A stretch of 64,000 nucleotides of DNA from NCBI RefSeq assembly GCF_002072105.2, contig NZ_MTBC01000007.1, positions 1 to 64,000 of the forward strand, written 5' to 3'. Shown here piece by piece: positions 25,117 to 34,365 of this stretch. The translations under genes were made by a program, and so were the position numbers. The DNA comes from Croceivirga radicis. Lineage in GTDB: Bacteria > Bacteroidota > Bacteroidia > Flavobacteriales > Flavobacteriaceae. Within the stretch, counting starts at the first letter, position 1, and every line of letters starts with the position of its first letter. Below the pieces are notes generated by a model. The model saw nothing but the letters and a program-made list of their open reading frames with translations. It had not been told where the DNA came from and did not search any database.

Positions 25117-26955
25117 TTAGTCTATCTCTATAATCATGGCCGTTTTTGCAGGTACATTAATTGTATTGGCATTCTTAAATTGTTTACCGGTTAGCACATC
25201 TTTACCACTTACACTACCTTTTAATACTTCTTTATATTCAACAACATCCAATAGCTTGGCATTCGCATCTTTATTTAAAATAACCATTACCTTTTGGTGC
25301 TCATTGTACCTAAAATAAACATAAATATTATCCTTTGGCGCAAAATGTATAAGCTTTCCGTTGTGGATAACCTCAACATTTTTTCGCCAATTAAATAACT
25401 TGCTCAAATAAGCTTTTGCGTCTTTCTGTTCTTTTGTGAGTCCGTCTCCGGTGAAGGCATTTACTTTATCTTTTGCCCATCCGCCAGGATAATCCGTTCT
25501 AATAATGCCATGGTCTTCGGTACCCTTATTGCCCATTAGTATTTCCGTACCATAATAAATTTGAGGTATACCGCGAACGGTAGCAACATACGTCAATGCC
25601 AATTTTACCAAATCTGCATCTTCATTTAGTTGGGTGTAAATACGGCTCATATCATGATTATCTGGAAAAACCACCAAGTTTTTTGGATCTGGATATAAAT
25701 AATCTTGGCCCAACTCCTCATAAACCGCATTCCAAGAACCGGCGTCGTTTAAAGAGGTACTCAAGGCGTGTTGTATTGGAAAATCCATCACACTTTTTAA
25801 TTCAGAAGTATAGCCATTGGTATTCTCCTTGCCTTTTTGCCAATACGATACAATAGTTGGGCGGAGCACCCACTCTTCCCCAACTATATTAAAATTTGGA
25901 TATTCTTTCATCACAGCAGCCGTCCAATCTCGCATAAAATACATATCTGGATACGGATAGGTATCCATACGGATTCCGGCAATACCAGAATATTCTATCC
26001 ACCACAAGGTGTTTTGTATTAAATAGTTGGCCATAGACGCATTACGCTGATTTAAATCTGGCATGGTGGGCACAAACCAGCCATCAAAAAATTCTTTGGT
26101 GTCCTTTTTAGTAGCATAGGGGTCTAACACTACCGTCTTTTTGTGATTGGTTTGGGTGTAGGTATCCCATTGGTTGATCCAATCTTCCGATGGTAAATCT
26201 TTCATCCACCAATGTTCCAAACCACAGTGGTTGGCAATCATATCCATAATTACCTTCATTCCTTTATCAGAAGCTTTTTCTACCATCTTCTTATAAGATT
26301 CGTTGCTTCCGTAACGTGGGTCTACTTTATAGAAATCTGTAATGGCATACCCATGGTAGCTATAGCTAGGCATGTTGTTTTCTAGAATAGGATTGGTCCA
26401 AATGGCGGTAAATCCCATATCCTTAATCGCATCTAAACTATTAACAATACCTTGCACATCCCCGCCGTGTCTACCTCCTTTATCTTTTCGGTTGGGTTTT
26501 TCTAGCATGCCCGCAACAGCGTCGTTGTCTGGGTCTCCATTCACAAAACGGTCTGGCGTTATTAAGTAAATAGCATCAGTACTATTAAAACCGGCTATGT
26601 TTTTACGGTTGTTTTCACGTGCTTTTAGCTCATATTCATGAATGAATGTCGAAGTACCATTTTTGTGGAAGTCTAATTGTAAATTACCCGGTTGGGCCTG
26701 TTCACCTATTGCAATGGTTACAAATAGGTAATTGGGGTTGGCTGCTTTTTTAACGCTTTGTAATTGTACGTTTTCATAAGTTTTTAGTCTTACATCGTTG
26801 GCCGCAATGTCTTTTCCATAAATCAATAATTCTATCGAATTATATTCCATACCCACCCACCAATTGGGCGGTTCAACCCGTTCTATGGTATTTTGGCCCA
26901 ACAATGGTGTTAGGTTTAACACCATGATCATAACTAGTGTAATTGCAATCCTCAT
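25117..26955 (-). CDS. GH13 neopullulanase / cyclomaltodextrinase (SusA-like)
   Basis: A 612-residue periplasmic GH13 enzyme: signal peptide to about residue 20, a cyclomaltodextrinase-type N-terminal immunoglobulin-like domain (WWVGMEYNSIELLIYG), the (beta/alpha)8 barrel, and a short C-terminal beta domain. Catalytic residues are present: nucleophile Asp331 in GIRMDTYPY, acid/base Glu360 in IVGEEW, and Asp435 in FPDNHDMSRI; the first conserved region is DMIANH. It would cut imported malto-oligosaccharides or pullulan to glucose and maltose, as SusA does in Bacteroides. It follows the sensor-regulator gene by 113 bases and is the last gene of the starch locus. Confidence 0.92.
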   Translation of the reverse strand: MRIAITLVMIMVLNLTPLLGQNTIERVEPPNWWVGMEYNSIELLIYGKDIAANDVRLKTYENVQLQSVKKAANPNYLFVTIAIGEQAQPGNLQLDFHKNGTSTFIHEYELKARENNRKNIAGFNSTDAIYLITPDRFVNGDPDNDAVAGMLEKPNRKDKGGRHGGDVQGIVNSLDAIKDMGFTAIWTNPILENNMPSYSYHGYAITDFYKVDPRYGSNESYKKMVEKASDKGMKVIMDMIANHCGLEHWWMKDLPSEDWINQWDTYTQTNHKKTVVLDPYATKKDTKEFFDGWFVPTMPDLNQRNASMANYLIQNTLWWIEYSGIAGIRMDTYPYPDMYFMRDWTAAVMKEYPNFNIVGEEWVLRPTIVSYWQKGKENTNGYTSELKSVMDFPIQHALSTSLNDAGSWNAVYEELGQDYLYPDPKNLVVFPDNHDMSRIYTQLNEDADLVKLALTYVATVRGIPQIYYGTEILMGNKGTEDHGIIRTDYPGGWAKDKVNAFTGDGLTKEQKDAKAYLSKLFNWRKNVEVIHNGKLIHFAPKDNIYVYFRYNEHQKVMVILNKDANAKLLDVVEYKEVLKGSVSGKDVLTGKQFKNANTINVPAKTAMIIEID

Positions 26956-26958
26956 TGT

Positions 26959-26984
26959 TTTAGTTTTATTCAGTTAAAACTAAA
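26959..26984 (-). promoter_or_regulatory. Hairpin over the translation start region of the neopullulanase
   Basis: TTTAGTTTTA (26959-26968) and TAAAACTAAA (26975-26984) form a perfect ten-pair inverted repeat with a six-base loop. On the coding strand the 3-prime arm (TAAAACTAAA) ends three bases before the ATG at 26955, covering the A-rich tract where ribosomes bind in this group. It may be a regulatory leader hairpin; it lacks a T run suitable for termination. Confidence 0.4.
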
Positions 26985-27068
26985 GTAGGACGAAATGAGG
27001 GGAGTATCGTCTTAAATTATAAATTGGGAATTAAAAGCTATAAAATGAGACCAATTAAGAGGCTAATA

Positions 27069-29006
27069 CTAGTCTTGATTTAATTGATTAAAATATTCGC
27101 GGGGCGACTTGTCCGTTACCTTTTTAAATGAACGGTTAAAAGAGGATTTGGAATTAAAACCTACGGCCAAGGCAATAGCCAAGAAAGTCTGATTTTTATA
27201 TTTTTCGTCTTGTGCCCTATTTATAAAATCTTGTATTCGATATTGATTTACAAAATCTCTAAAGTTTTTATTAAAACCAGCATTTATTGCCCTTGATAAA
27301 GTATGTACGTTGGTGTTCATCTTTTCGGCCAGCTCTGGCAAGCTTAATTGTGGATTTAAATACACCTGCTCTTGGGTCATTATCTGGTGTAAATTGGTCT
27401 TTAATTGCGCTAACTCTTCCGTTTCAAGAACTGGTTTTTCTATTTTAGGTTCTTCTATTTCTTCCTCTGGTTCTGGCATCCTAAATATTTGTGGTTGCTT
27501 TATTGCAAAATATCCCAAGAAAAAAACTACCACAGAAAACACAATCCAAATACCATCAATTAAAAAATTAATTAGAAAATTGGCTGGTTGCTCTGTAAAA
27601 GTAGCATACACATCTACCGTTATAATTACCGTCCACAAGAGAAGGCAAATACCCAAAATTATTAATATGGTATTTAGATATTTTAGGTTTTGGTCCGTAG
27701 AATAATTGTGTTCTATATTTTTAAAATACCTGTTTACTATACCGTTAATTTTAAACCAATACCAAATATTGAAAGCCAAAGCTAGAACCACTATAACTTC
27801 ATACACAGCATATGGAGGCGAATCCATTGACTGAAACAAATTCTGTTCTATAAAGGTGTGGGTAGGTTTAAAAAAGAACGTTACGTAAACGATACATTGC
27901 AGTAAAAACGGTAGAAAATGTGGCCAATACTGCCAAATTGATTTTTTTGCGTGATGCAGTAATCTTTTAATATAAATAAGCAATGTTGGAGCATATAGAA
28001 AAAACACCAAATCCGTTAACAAGGATAGCTTAGGGTAATTGGTATAAATAACACGGTCATAAATAACCACCCTAGCAATGAGGGTAAAAGAGATAACAAA
28101 AATTAGTATACTAAGTGCTTGGTTGGCCCATTTATTATTGTTTTGATTTGAGTTTATAATAAAAATGAGAAAGAAACCCTGTAAGGCCGTTAAAACCAAA
28201 ACCAATGTGTACGGATTAAAAATACCGTAAGATTGGTCTTCCCAAAAGGCTATACTATCCTTAATTAGGGTTTTAGTACTCAAGATATTCACATCTAAAA
28301 CCCTGTTAGGCCTTGGTCTTCCATAGCTGTTACCTTCCACGGTTAACCAATTTCCCCTTGTATATTTATACTCTATTCTATTGCCATACACCGGAATAGA
28401 AATTTGATGAATGCCATTACCTATGTCCTGTAATTTATAGCGTTCATCACCTGGTACCCATCCATTAAAATTACCACAAACAAAAAGAGAAGTATTTGGT
28501 GGCGTATTATTAGGCAAGTCTACCACCTGTAAAACTATTTTATTGGTTTTTTCTTTCTTTAGTTGGTCTGCCCAACCTGCAACTTGAAGTGTTACGGTTT
28601 CTGGTTTTGAACTAGTAAAAGAGTGCTTTCTAACGTTTAGTGGTTGGCCATTTTTTTGAACCTCCACCGTTTCCCAATTACCACGTGTTATTTTATACGA
28701 AATCCAAGATGAATTATGGAATTGCTTGTTAGCCAATACGTAATTACCATTTTCTTGTAATTGAAAAATATAATTTTTATCTGCCGGATTCCAATTGTTA
28801 AAAGAGCCACTTAAATACAACGTATCTTTTACGTTGGTCTCTGGTGGAACGTAGTCTACTATAAAAGTAGTCTGCGCATTTAATTTTAAAAATATAGATT
28901 GTAATAAGAGTACTATTAAAACAACATACCTATACACGCTATATCCTTTTCTTTTGGTCGGACAATGCGTTTTTTTACTGGATAACAGTAAGCTAGTAGT
29001 AGTCAT
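27069..29006 (-). CDS. Membrane-spanning AraC regulator with two starch-binding-like domains
   Basis: A 645-residue one-chain sensor and transcription factor. After a signal or anchor segment (about 26-44) come two similar domains of about 90 residues: YLSGSFNNWNPAD (64-76) with SYKITRGNWETVE (103-115), and FVCGNFNGWVPGD (175-187) with EYKYTRGNWLTVE (212-224) and a final RPRPNR. These are CBM20/CBM48-like (starch or glycogen binding). Seven hydrophobic spans follow (about 266-510), then a charged linker (EPEEEIEEPKIEKPVLETEE) and a C-terminal AraC domain (about 545-645; LSLPELAEKMNTNVHTLSRA and FLAIALAVGFNSKSSFNRSF). Placed between the sus operon and the neopullulanase, it is the obvious candidate activator, sensing malto-oligosaccharide in the periplasm. 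It has its own terminator upstream and a plausible -7 box. The domain order is seen; starch as ligand is inference. Confidence 0.82.
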   Translation of the reverse strand: MTTTSLLLSSKKTHCPTKRKGYSVYRYVVLIVLLLQSIFLKLNAQTTFIVDYVPPETNVKDTLYLSGSFNNWNPADKNYIFQLQENGNYVLANKQFHNSSWISYKITRGNWETVEVQKNGQPLNVRKHSFTSSKPETVTLQVAGWADQLKKEKTNKIVLQVVDLPNNTPPNTSLFVCGNFNGWVPGDERYKLQDIGNGIHQISIPVYGNRIEYKYTRGNWLTVEGNSYGRPRPNRVLDVNILSTKTLIKDSIAFWEDQSYGIFNPYTLVLVLTALQGFFLIFIINSNQNNNKWANQALSILIFVISFTLIARVVIYDRVIYTNYPKLSLLTDLVFFLYAPTLLIYIKRLLHHAKKSIWQYWPHFLPFLLQCIVYVTFFFKPTHTFIEQNLFQSMDSPPYAVYEVIVVLALAFNIWYWFKINGIVNRYFKNIEHNYSTDQNLKYLNTILIILGICLLLWTVIITVDVYATFTEQPANFLINFLIDGIWIVFSVVVFFLGYFAIKQPQIFRMPEPEEEIEEPKIEKPVLETEELAQLKTNLHQIMTQEQVYLNPQLSLPELAEKMNTNVHTLSRAINAGFNKNFRDFVNQYRIQDFINRAQDEKYKNQTFLAIALAVGFNSKSSFNRSFKKVTDKSPREYFNQLNQD

Positions 29007-29042
29007 TGAGATAGTGAAGATTGAGTCTGTTATTATTTGCTA

Positions 29043-29050
29043 CAAAACTA
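29043..29050 (-). promoter_or_regulatory. Candidate -7 box for the starch regulator gene
   Basis: Read leftward it is TAGTTTTG, matching TAnnTTTG, 37 bases before the ATG at 29006 and downstream of the sus-operon terminator. It would let the regulator be made independently of the susCDE transcript. No clear -33 element. Confidence 0.45.
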
Positions 29051-29097
29051 CGAATAAGAAACAGTTTACCTAATGGTTTATCTAGTGTAACCATAAA

Positions 29098-29126
29098 AAA
29101 AGGGTTGTTACAAGAACAACCCTTTT
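29098..29126 (-). terminator. Terminator of the susCDE-amylase operon
   Basis: AAAAGGGTTGTT (29098-29109) pairs with AACAACCCTTTT (29115-29126) around a five-base loop, followed by T residues on the leftward strand. It lies 45 bases past the amylase stop. Confidence 0.85.
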
Positions 29127-29170
29127 ACATCACAAACTATAATTAAAAATTAACTAAACCGAAACAACTC

Positions 29171-31456
29171 TCAATTTCCAGTAATAGTAAAAGTATTTGT
29201 GAATAAATCTAATGTTATGGTATAATTTCCAGCAGCGGCAACGGCAATATTAGCTCCATCTTGTTCTACACTACCATCTCCGTTATTATCTCCTAAATTA
29301 ACGGCCCAATCATCATTAAATCTAAATTTCATTTCACCAGCCACTAAATCCAAGGTAATGGTCCAGACTTGGTTAACCGTATCATACATCATGTTGGTAT
29401 CAGCATCCCAACCACTAGGCGTAGCACTACCTATAACACCCCAATTACCAAGGGTAAATGAATTGTTTGCCACATCTAAATCTATTTGATAGCTACCCGC
29501 AGTTACGGCAATATTATCACCACCATTATCCAACACACCATCTGCGCCAGTGTCCCCTAGGTTTACATCCCATCCATTATTGGCTCGAAATTTTAATTCA
29601 CCATCTGCAAGTGTTGTACTTACCGTCCAAACGTTTCTATCAAAATCATAAGACATATCCGTATCTGGATCGTCCCAACCGTTAGGCGTGGCACTACCTA
29701 TAATTGCCCAAGTGTTGGCAGACCAGGTATTATTGGCCAAGTCAACATTTATCTCATAATCTTGAGGTCCTGCCAAAACTATGTTATTACCAGGCGAAGC
29801 CAATACACCTGTTGTACCATCTCCCGCATCTGCGTAAATTCCATTATCCCAATTTGGAGCATCTGTAAACTTAAATTCGTTACTTGCTTCTGTAAAACGA
29901 ACGTGACCGCTAAACGTACCGGCTAAGTTTGGTAATTCTACCGCATTTAAGGCAGGAGCAGATGATGGGTCCCAACCTTGGTAACCTCCTGGAACATATA
30001 ATACCTCTGGGAAAGCCAACTGTTCGTCTTCTGTAGCTGCCCAAATGGCAAAACCGTTGGCTGGGGCTTTTAACGTAACCAAACCACTAGCATCTGATTG
30101 TTCAAAAATCAAATATTCTTCTGTGTAATCCTTAATATTGGCACTAGCCCAATGCGTTTGTACTTCTCTGGATACTTCTTCCCCACTTAAGTTAATATAT
30201 AATACCAAGCCTGGTTTTTCTGCATCGCCACCACGAGTAGCCACAAACTCTTGATTAGAAACATGATTCACTGTCCAATCCCCAGCAGCTAATTCTGAAC
30301 GAATCTGAATTAACTGGTTGATTTTAGCTTTTTGCTCTTCACCGCTATCCTCATAGTGCGAATAAAATACACAAGGATATCCCGGAGCACTCATAATATA
30401 TGCATAAGCATGGGTTTCAAACGCATCTGGAAATTCATTACTACCATCTCTAGCTTCCGTATCATGGTTACCCACAAAAGTTACCGCTTTCTCTGGCATG
30501 GTAGATAGTAAGCTAGGTTTAACCAACTCGTTTAAATTACCGTTTAAAAAGGCATTGCGCATATTAAAGAAGTTAGGAAAATCAAAGGCATTAGCACCAG
30601 AGGCTTCTACCCATGGACCAACTACACCTTCTACATTACCATCAAAATTTTCACCTACGCTATAACCACCCACGGTAGCTATCCAATCTTTAACAACATC
30701 TGGAGAAAAACCTTTTACAAAATCGAATCTCCAACCGTCAATTTTCAACGTATTCATGTAGTAATTGGCAACCGATTCTTCGGACTGCCATAACCAATCG
30801 CGCACATAGTCATTCTTTAAATCCAAGTCTGGAAAACCACCAAATCTGCCTTCATCCTTTAAATTTTCAGCATTAGGCAAGTAGTTTAACCAAGTTCTAT
30901 TGAATAAACCAGATGCTGGCTCAAACAAGGTATAGGTTTCAATTTGTCTAAACTCGTTATACTCTAACTGTCCACCAGAATTGTGGTTTAGTACAATGTC
31001 TGCAATAACCGCAATATTATTCTCGTGCGCAGTACCAATCATATTTTCTAATTCTGCACGATTACCAAAACGGGTTTCTACAGTTCCATGCTGTTGAAAG
31101 TCACCAAAATCGAAGTAATCCGCCGGGTCGTACCCCATAGAAAAACCACCACTTTGACCTTTAGAGATTGGCGGAATCCAAATGGCATCAATTCCGTTGG
31201 CTGCCCAGCTGTCTAGTTTAGATTCTACATTGTTCCACCAAATACCGCCCTCGGTAACGTCCCAATAAAAGGCTTGCATCATAACACCATTACCCGGTAC
31301 TAATGCATCTGTTCTACCAGCTGCCGAGCCAGAAGGTAAATCTTCTGCATCGTTAGCTTCTTTAACTTTTAAGGGCGAAAAATCATCGTTAGTACAAGCT
31401 GCGAACACAAAGGTTAACGCAGCCAGACTTAGATTTATATATTTTTTGATTTTCAT
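29171..31456 (-). CDS. Surface GH13 alpha-amylase with three SusE-like binding modules
   Basis: A 761-residue lipoprotein (Cys21 in VFAACTND). Residues about 55-480 are a GH13 barrel of the bacterial liquefying/archaeal type: WIPPISKG, GYDPADYFDFG, DIVLNHNSGG, nucleophile Asp245 in GWRFDFVKGF, Glu269 in YSVGENFDG and Asp332 in FVGNHDTEAR. The rest is three tandem modules of about 90 residues (near 486-580, 583-671 and 673-761); the last two start WAIIGSATPNGW and WGVIGSATPSGW and match the modules of the SusE/F protein encoded next to it. It would cut starch at the cell surface like SusG, with its own extra binding sites. It is the last gene of the susC-susD-susE operon, 11 bases past susE. 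Confidence 0.93.
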   Translation of the reverse strand: MKIKKYINLSLAALTFVFAACTNDDFSPLKVKEANDAEDLPSGSAAGRTDALVPGNGVMMQAFYWDVTEGGIWWNNVESKLDSWAANGIDAIWIPPISKGQSGGFSMGYDPADYFDFGDFQQHGTVETRFGNRAELENMIGTAHENNIAVIADIVLNHNSGGQLEYNEFRQIETYTLFEPASGLFNRTWLNYLPNAENLKDEGRFGGFPDLDLKNDYVRDWLWQSEESVANYYMNTLKIDGWRFDFVKGFSPDVVKDWIATVGGYSVGENFDGNVEGVVGPWVEASGANAFDFPNFFNMRNAFLNGNLNELVKPSLLSTMPEKAVTFVGNHDTEARDGSNEFPDAFETHAYAYIMSAPGYPCVFYSHYEDSGEEQKAKINQLIQIRSELAAGDWTVNHVSNQEFVATRGGDAEKPGLVLYINLSGEEVSREVQTHWASANIKDYTEEYLIFEQSDASGLVTLKAPANGFAIWAATEDEQLAFPEVLYVPGGYQGWDPSSAPALNAVELPNLAGTFSGHVRFTEASNEFKFTDAPNWDNGIYADAGDGTTGVLASPGNNIVLAGPQDYEINVDLANNTWSANTWAIIGSATPNGWDDPDTDMSYDFDRNVWTVSTTLADGELKFRANNGWDVNLGDTGADGVLDNGGDNIAVTAGSYQIDLDVANNSFTLGNWGVIGSATPSGWDADTNMMYDTVNQVWTITLDLVAGEMKFRFNDDWAVNLGDNNGDGSVEQDGANIAVAAAGNYTITLDLFTNTFTITGN

Positions 31457-31467
31457 AATTTCTTGAT

Positions 31468-32781
31468 TTATTCGATAGTGTAGGTTGGGTTATCGGCATC
31501 TGCCAAATACAATGTTATGGTATACGTACCTGCACTTACTGGAATGTTGGCTCCGTCTACCTCTAACGTACCGTCATTACCATCATCTCCATAATTAAAA
31601 TCCCAAGCATCATTGGTACGGAATTTAATTTCACCGTCTAACAACGTAACATTTTCCAAAATCCAAACGCCTTCGTTGGCATAATCCGGTGTAAAACGTA
31701 CGTTAGGACCGTCCCACCCATTGGGAGCAGCATCACCAACCAAGCCCCAAATATCAATAGGTTCTAAAGTATATAGGTTATTGGTGAAGTCTACCGAAAC
31801 TAGATAGTTACCAGCTTCTACCATAATATTATCACCATTAGCTTCAATAGTACCATCTGCACCGGTATCACCAAAGTTTACGGCCCAATCGTTATTTTGT
31901 CTAAACTTCATTTCACCATTGGTAAGTGTTACCACTGCCCTCCATTGGTCAGAAGAAGAGTCATACGTTAAAGGCGTATCAGGACCATCCCAACCATTTG
32001 GTGTAGCATCACCAACCAATCCCCATGAGAATGGCTCTATGCTGTAGGTAAAGTCGTTTAAGCTAAACATTACTTTGTAAGTACCAGCCGTTACCTGAAT
32101 GTTATCACCGCCTTCGTCAAGAATACCATCTGCTCCTGTATCGCCATAATTAACGGCCCAATCATTATCTCTTCTTATCTTAAGCTCGCCGTCTACCAGT
32201 GTAACATAAGCCACAAATTCGTTAGCGATAGCCGTACTGTAAACCGGCACATCTGGCCCATCCCAACCATTAGGTGTTGCAGAACCCACAAGACCCCAAG
32301 GCGAGCTTAGATCAAATGTAGTTGCATACCCTGTAATGGTTAAAAGTTGTGGGCTGGATGCCGCTACAACCTCTTGGCCCAACATGGCCTCTACCCAAAT
32401 CTTAACCTCATTTTCCAAACCGGCTAAAGCGCCAGCATCTGCTACCGATTCATTCAATTCTTCTGCTAAGAATTCTTTACTTAAAACATTGCCTACGTTT
32501 ACACGAGATGGTTCTGCTTCTGTTGCGGCGTCTACGCCTACCACCACATTATAAGTGGGCACTGCACCAGTAAAGCCAAAATCTGGAGCGGTCCAATTTA
32601 GGCTTAGTACGGTTTCGCCCGTCATGTCTCTAGTTAATTCTAGTGCATCCGTGGAAGATAGTGTAAGCTGTGTACTTGCCTCGCTACTTACTCTAATATT
32701 CTCATCATCATCGCTACAACCTGTCACCAAAAGTGCCATTGCCACGATGGATGCATATATAAATGCTAAATTTTTCTTCAT
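31468..32781 (-). CDS. SusE/SusF-like surface starch-binding lipoprotein
   Basis: A 437-residue lipoprotein (Cys22, LLVTGCSDD). An N-terminal SusE-type domain (about 30-155) is followed by three tandem modules of about 92 residues beginning WGLVGSATPNGWDGP, WGLVGDATPNGWDGP and WGLVGDAAPNGWDGP. Each contains the pattern G-E-[LIM]-K-[FI]-R-x-[ND]-[ND]-x-W, which supplies the Trp platform and polar residues for alpha-glucan binding in SusE/F. It holds starch at the surface for the amylase and SusCD. It starts 11 bases after susD, in the same transcript. The repeats differ from each other enough to be stable at the DNA level. Confidence 0.9.
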   Translation of the reverse strand: MKKNLAFIYASIVAMALLVTGCSDDDENIRVSSEASTQLTLSSTDALELTRDMTGETVLSLNWTAPDFGFTGAVPTYNVVVGVDAATEAEPSRVNVGNVLSKEFLAEELNESVADAGALAGLENEVKIWVEAMLGQEVVAASSPQLLTITGYATTFDLSSPWGLVGSATPNGWDGPDVPVYSTAIANEFVAYVTLVDGELKIRRDNDWAVNYGDTGADGILDEGGDNIQVTAGTYKVMFSLNDFTYSIEPFSWGLVGDATPNGWDGPDTPLTYDSSSDQWRAVVTLTNGEMKFRQNNDWAVNFGDTGADGTIEANGDNIMVEAGNYLVSVDFTNNLYTLEPIDIWGLVGDAAPNGWDGPNVRFTPDYANEGVWILENVTLLDGEIKFRTNDAWDFNYGDDGNDGTLEVDGANIPVSAGTYTITLYLADADNPTYTIE

Positions 32782-32792
32782 CGTTTTAGTTT

Positions 32793-34352
32793 TTAGTTAG
32801 TATAGCCTGGGTTTTGTTCCAATAATGGATTTGCTTGTAATGCTTCTAAAGGAAATGGAAACAAGTTGTAATGGTCTGGAATGGAAGTACCATCTGCCAC
32901 ATTACCTTTCCAAGGCCAATTGTAAGTTCCTCCAGTAAAGCGACCAAAACGAATCAAATCTTGTCTTCTATGACCTTCATAGTACAATTCGCGTGCGCGC
33001 TCATCTATCAAGAACTGCTCAGTTAAATCTGCTTCTGTAATATTTCCACTAGCATCACCGTATGCTCTTTCTCTAAGGGCATTTATGTAATCTACAGCCT
33101 GAGCTGCAGAACCACCACCACCTCTAAAAAATGCTTCTGCATACATAAGATAGGCATCTGCCAAACGGAATAATGGAATATCGGTATCTGAGAAACGACT
33201 CTGACCAGAACTTCCGTCTGAGTATTGGTTTTGGAATTTAGTAGTTGGATAACCACTTTCCCACGTACGGTAATCGTCCATTTCATAACTATGCCCCTCT
33301 GTCCAGAAAATAGCTCTGCTATCTGCTGTGGTCTCTAAATCGCCAAACAAACCATAAATAGCAGGCGTACAACGGTGACCAAACCAACTTTCAGAATTTC
33401 CGAATTCCGCTATTGGCATAGTAGTATCTCCTAAACTACCATTAGTTAGATATGTAGCCGTACCAAAAGATTGTACAGTATTTCTATCTCCTATAATTGG
33501 GAAAATTATTTCTGGAGAGGTAAAATTATCACCTTGAAATATAGATTGGTAATCATCATCCAAAGTAAATGGCGATTCTAAAATTACCTTTTCACTATAC
33601 GTTAATGCATCTGCATATCTATCGGTACCCGTATACACCGCTGCGTTTAAATACACCTTTGCCAATAACATGTGTACGGCTGCTTTATTTGCCCTACCGT
33701 ATTCATTATTTGCAGGTATTGTTTCTTCTACCGCCAACAATTCGCTTTCCACAAAATCAAATACCTCCGTACGTGTGCTCTTTGCACGGCTTACACCTGT
33801 TACACCGTCTGCTTCGGTCACTAAGACAACGCCACCAAAAGTGTCCATTAAATAATAATAGAACAACGCACGTAAAAAGCGCGCCTCGGCAACATACAAT
33901 TCCGCATTGGCATCATCTGTCTTTTGCACATCTATAATGAAGTTATTGATTTGTGCAATATTGAAGTAACTTCTATTATATAAATAACCAAAGAATTTGT
34001 TTGTTGGCACCCAGTTGGTAGCAGTAGTTAATGGGTCTAAGCCACCATCTCCCCAACGATTTTTAGCAATATCCGTAGTAAGCTCTTGCATGTTCCAAAT
34101 TGCCCTAAAAAATACCGTTTCTCCTGGGTCATCGCCAGCTATATCTGCTTGCTGATTACCACTACCCGGAATACCAATACCATGCAATGCCAAACCACCG
34201 TATAATTTACCAAGGATACCCAAGGTGGCATTTGGGTCTGAATCTAACAAGTTATCCAAACTTTGTTCTATTCTAGGCTCCGTATTTAAATCGTCTGTAC
34301 AGCCTACCAAGAGGGTAGCCGTAAAAAGTCCGAATATTATTTTTTTAATCAT
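32793..34352 (-). CDS. susD: SusD-like starch-binding lipoprotein
   Basis: A 519-residue RagB/SusD protein: lipobox TLLVGCTDD (Cys18), the SusD helical core (RFLRALFYYYLMDTFGGVV) and the family end (NLFPFPLEALQANPLLEQNP). Its neighbours (SusE/F, a GH13 amylase, a neopullulanase and a regulator with starch-binding domains) make starch or another alpha-glucan the likely ligand. It starts 13 bases after the susC stop. It is distinct from the susD-like protein at 3606-5075, which belongs to a different locus. Confidence 0.92.
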   Translation of the reverse strand: MIKKIIFGLFTATLLVGCTDDLNTEPRIEQSLDNLLDSDPNATLGILGKLYGGLALHGIGIPGSGNQQADIAGDDPGETVFFRAIWNMQELTTDIAKNRWGDGGLDPLTTATNWVPTNKFFGYLYNRSYFNIAQINNFIIDVQKTDDANAELYVAEARFLRALFYYYLMDTFGGVVLVTEADGVTGVSRAKSTRTEVFDFVESELLAVEETIPANNEYGRANKAAVHMLLAKVYLNAAVYTGTDRYADALTYSEKVILESPFTLDDDYQSIFQGDNFTSPEIIFPIIGDRNTVQSFGTATYLTNGSLGDTTMPIAEFGNSESWFGHRCTPAIYGLFGDLETTADSRAIFWTEGHSYEMDDYRTWESGYPTTKFQNQYSDGSSGQSRFSDTDIPLFRLADAYLMYAEAFFRGGGGSAAQAVDYINALRERAYGDASGNITEADLTEQFLIDERARELYYEGHRRQDLIRFGRFTGGTYNWPWKGNVADGTSIPDHYNLFPFPLEALQANPLLEQNPGYTN

Positions 34353-34365
34353 GTTCAGTTTGTTT

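Noticed and set aside
31468-32781. Repeated modules in the SusE/F-like gene considered as DNA repeats or a CRISPR-like array
   Set aside because: The repeats are protein modules of about 92 residues with diverged DNA sequence, and spacing and composition do not fit CRISPR.
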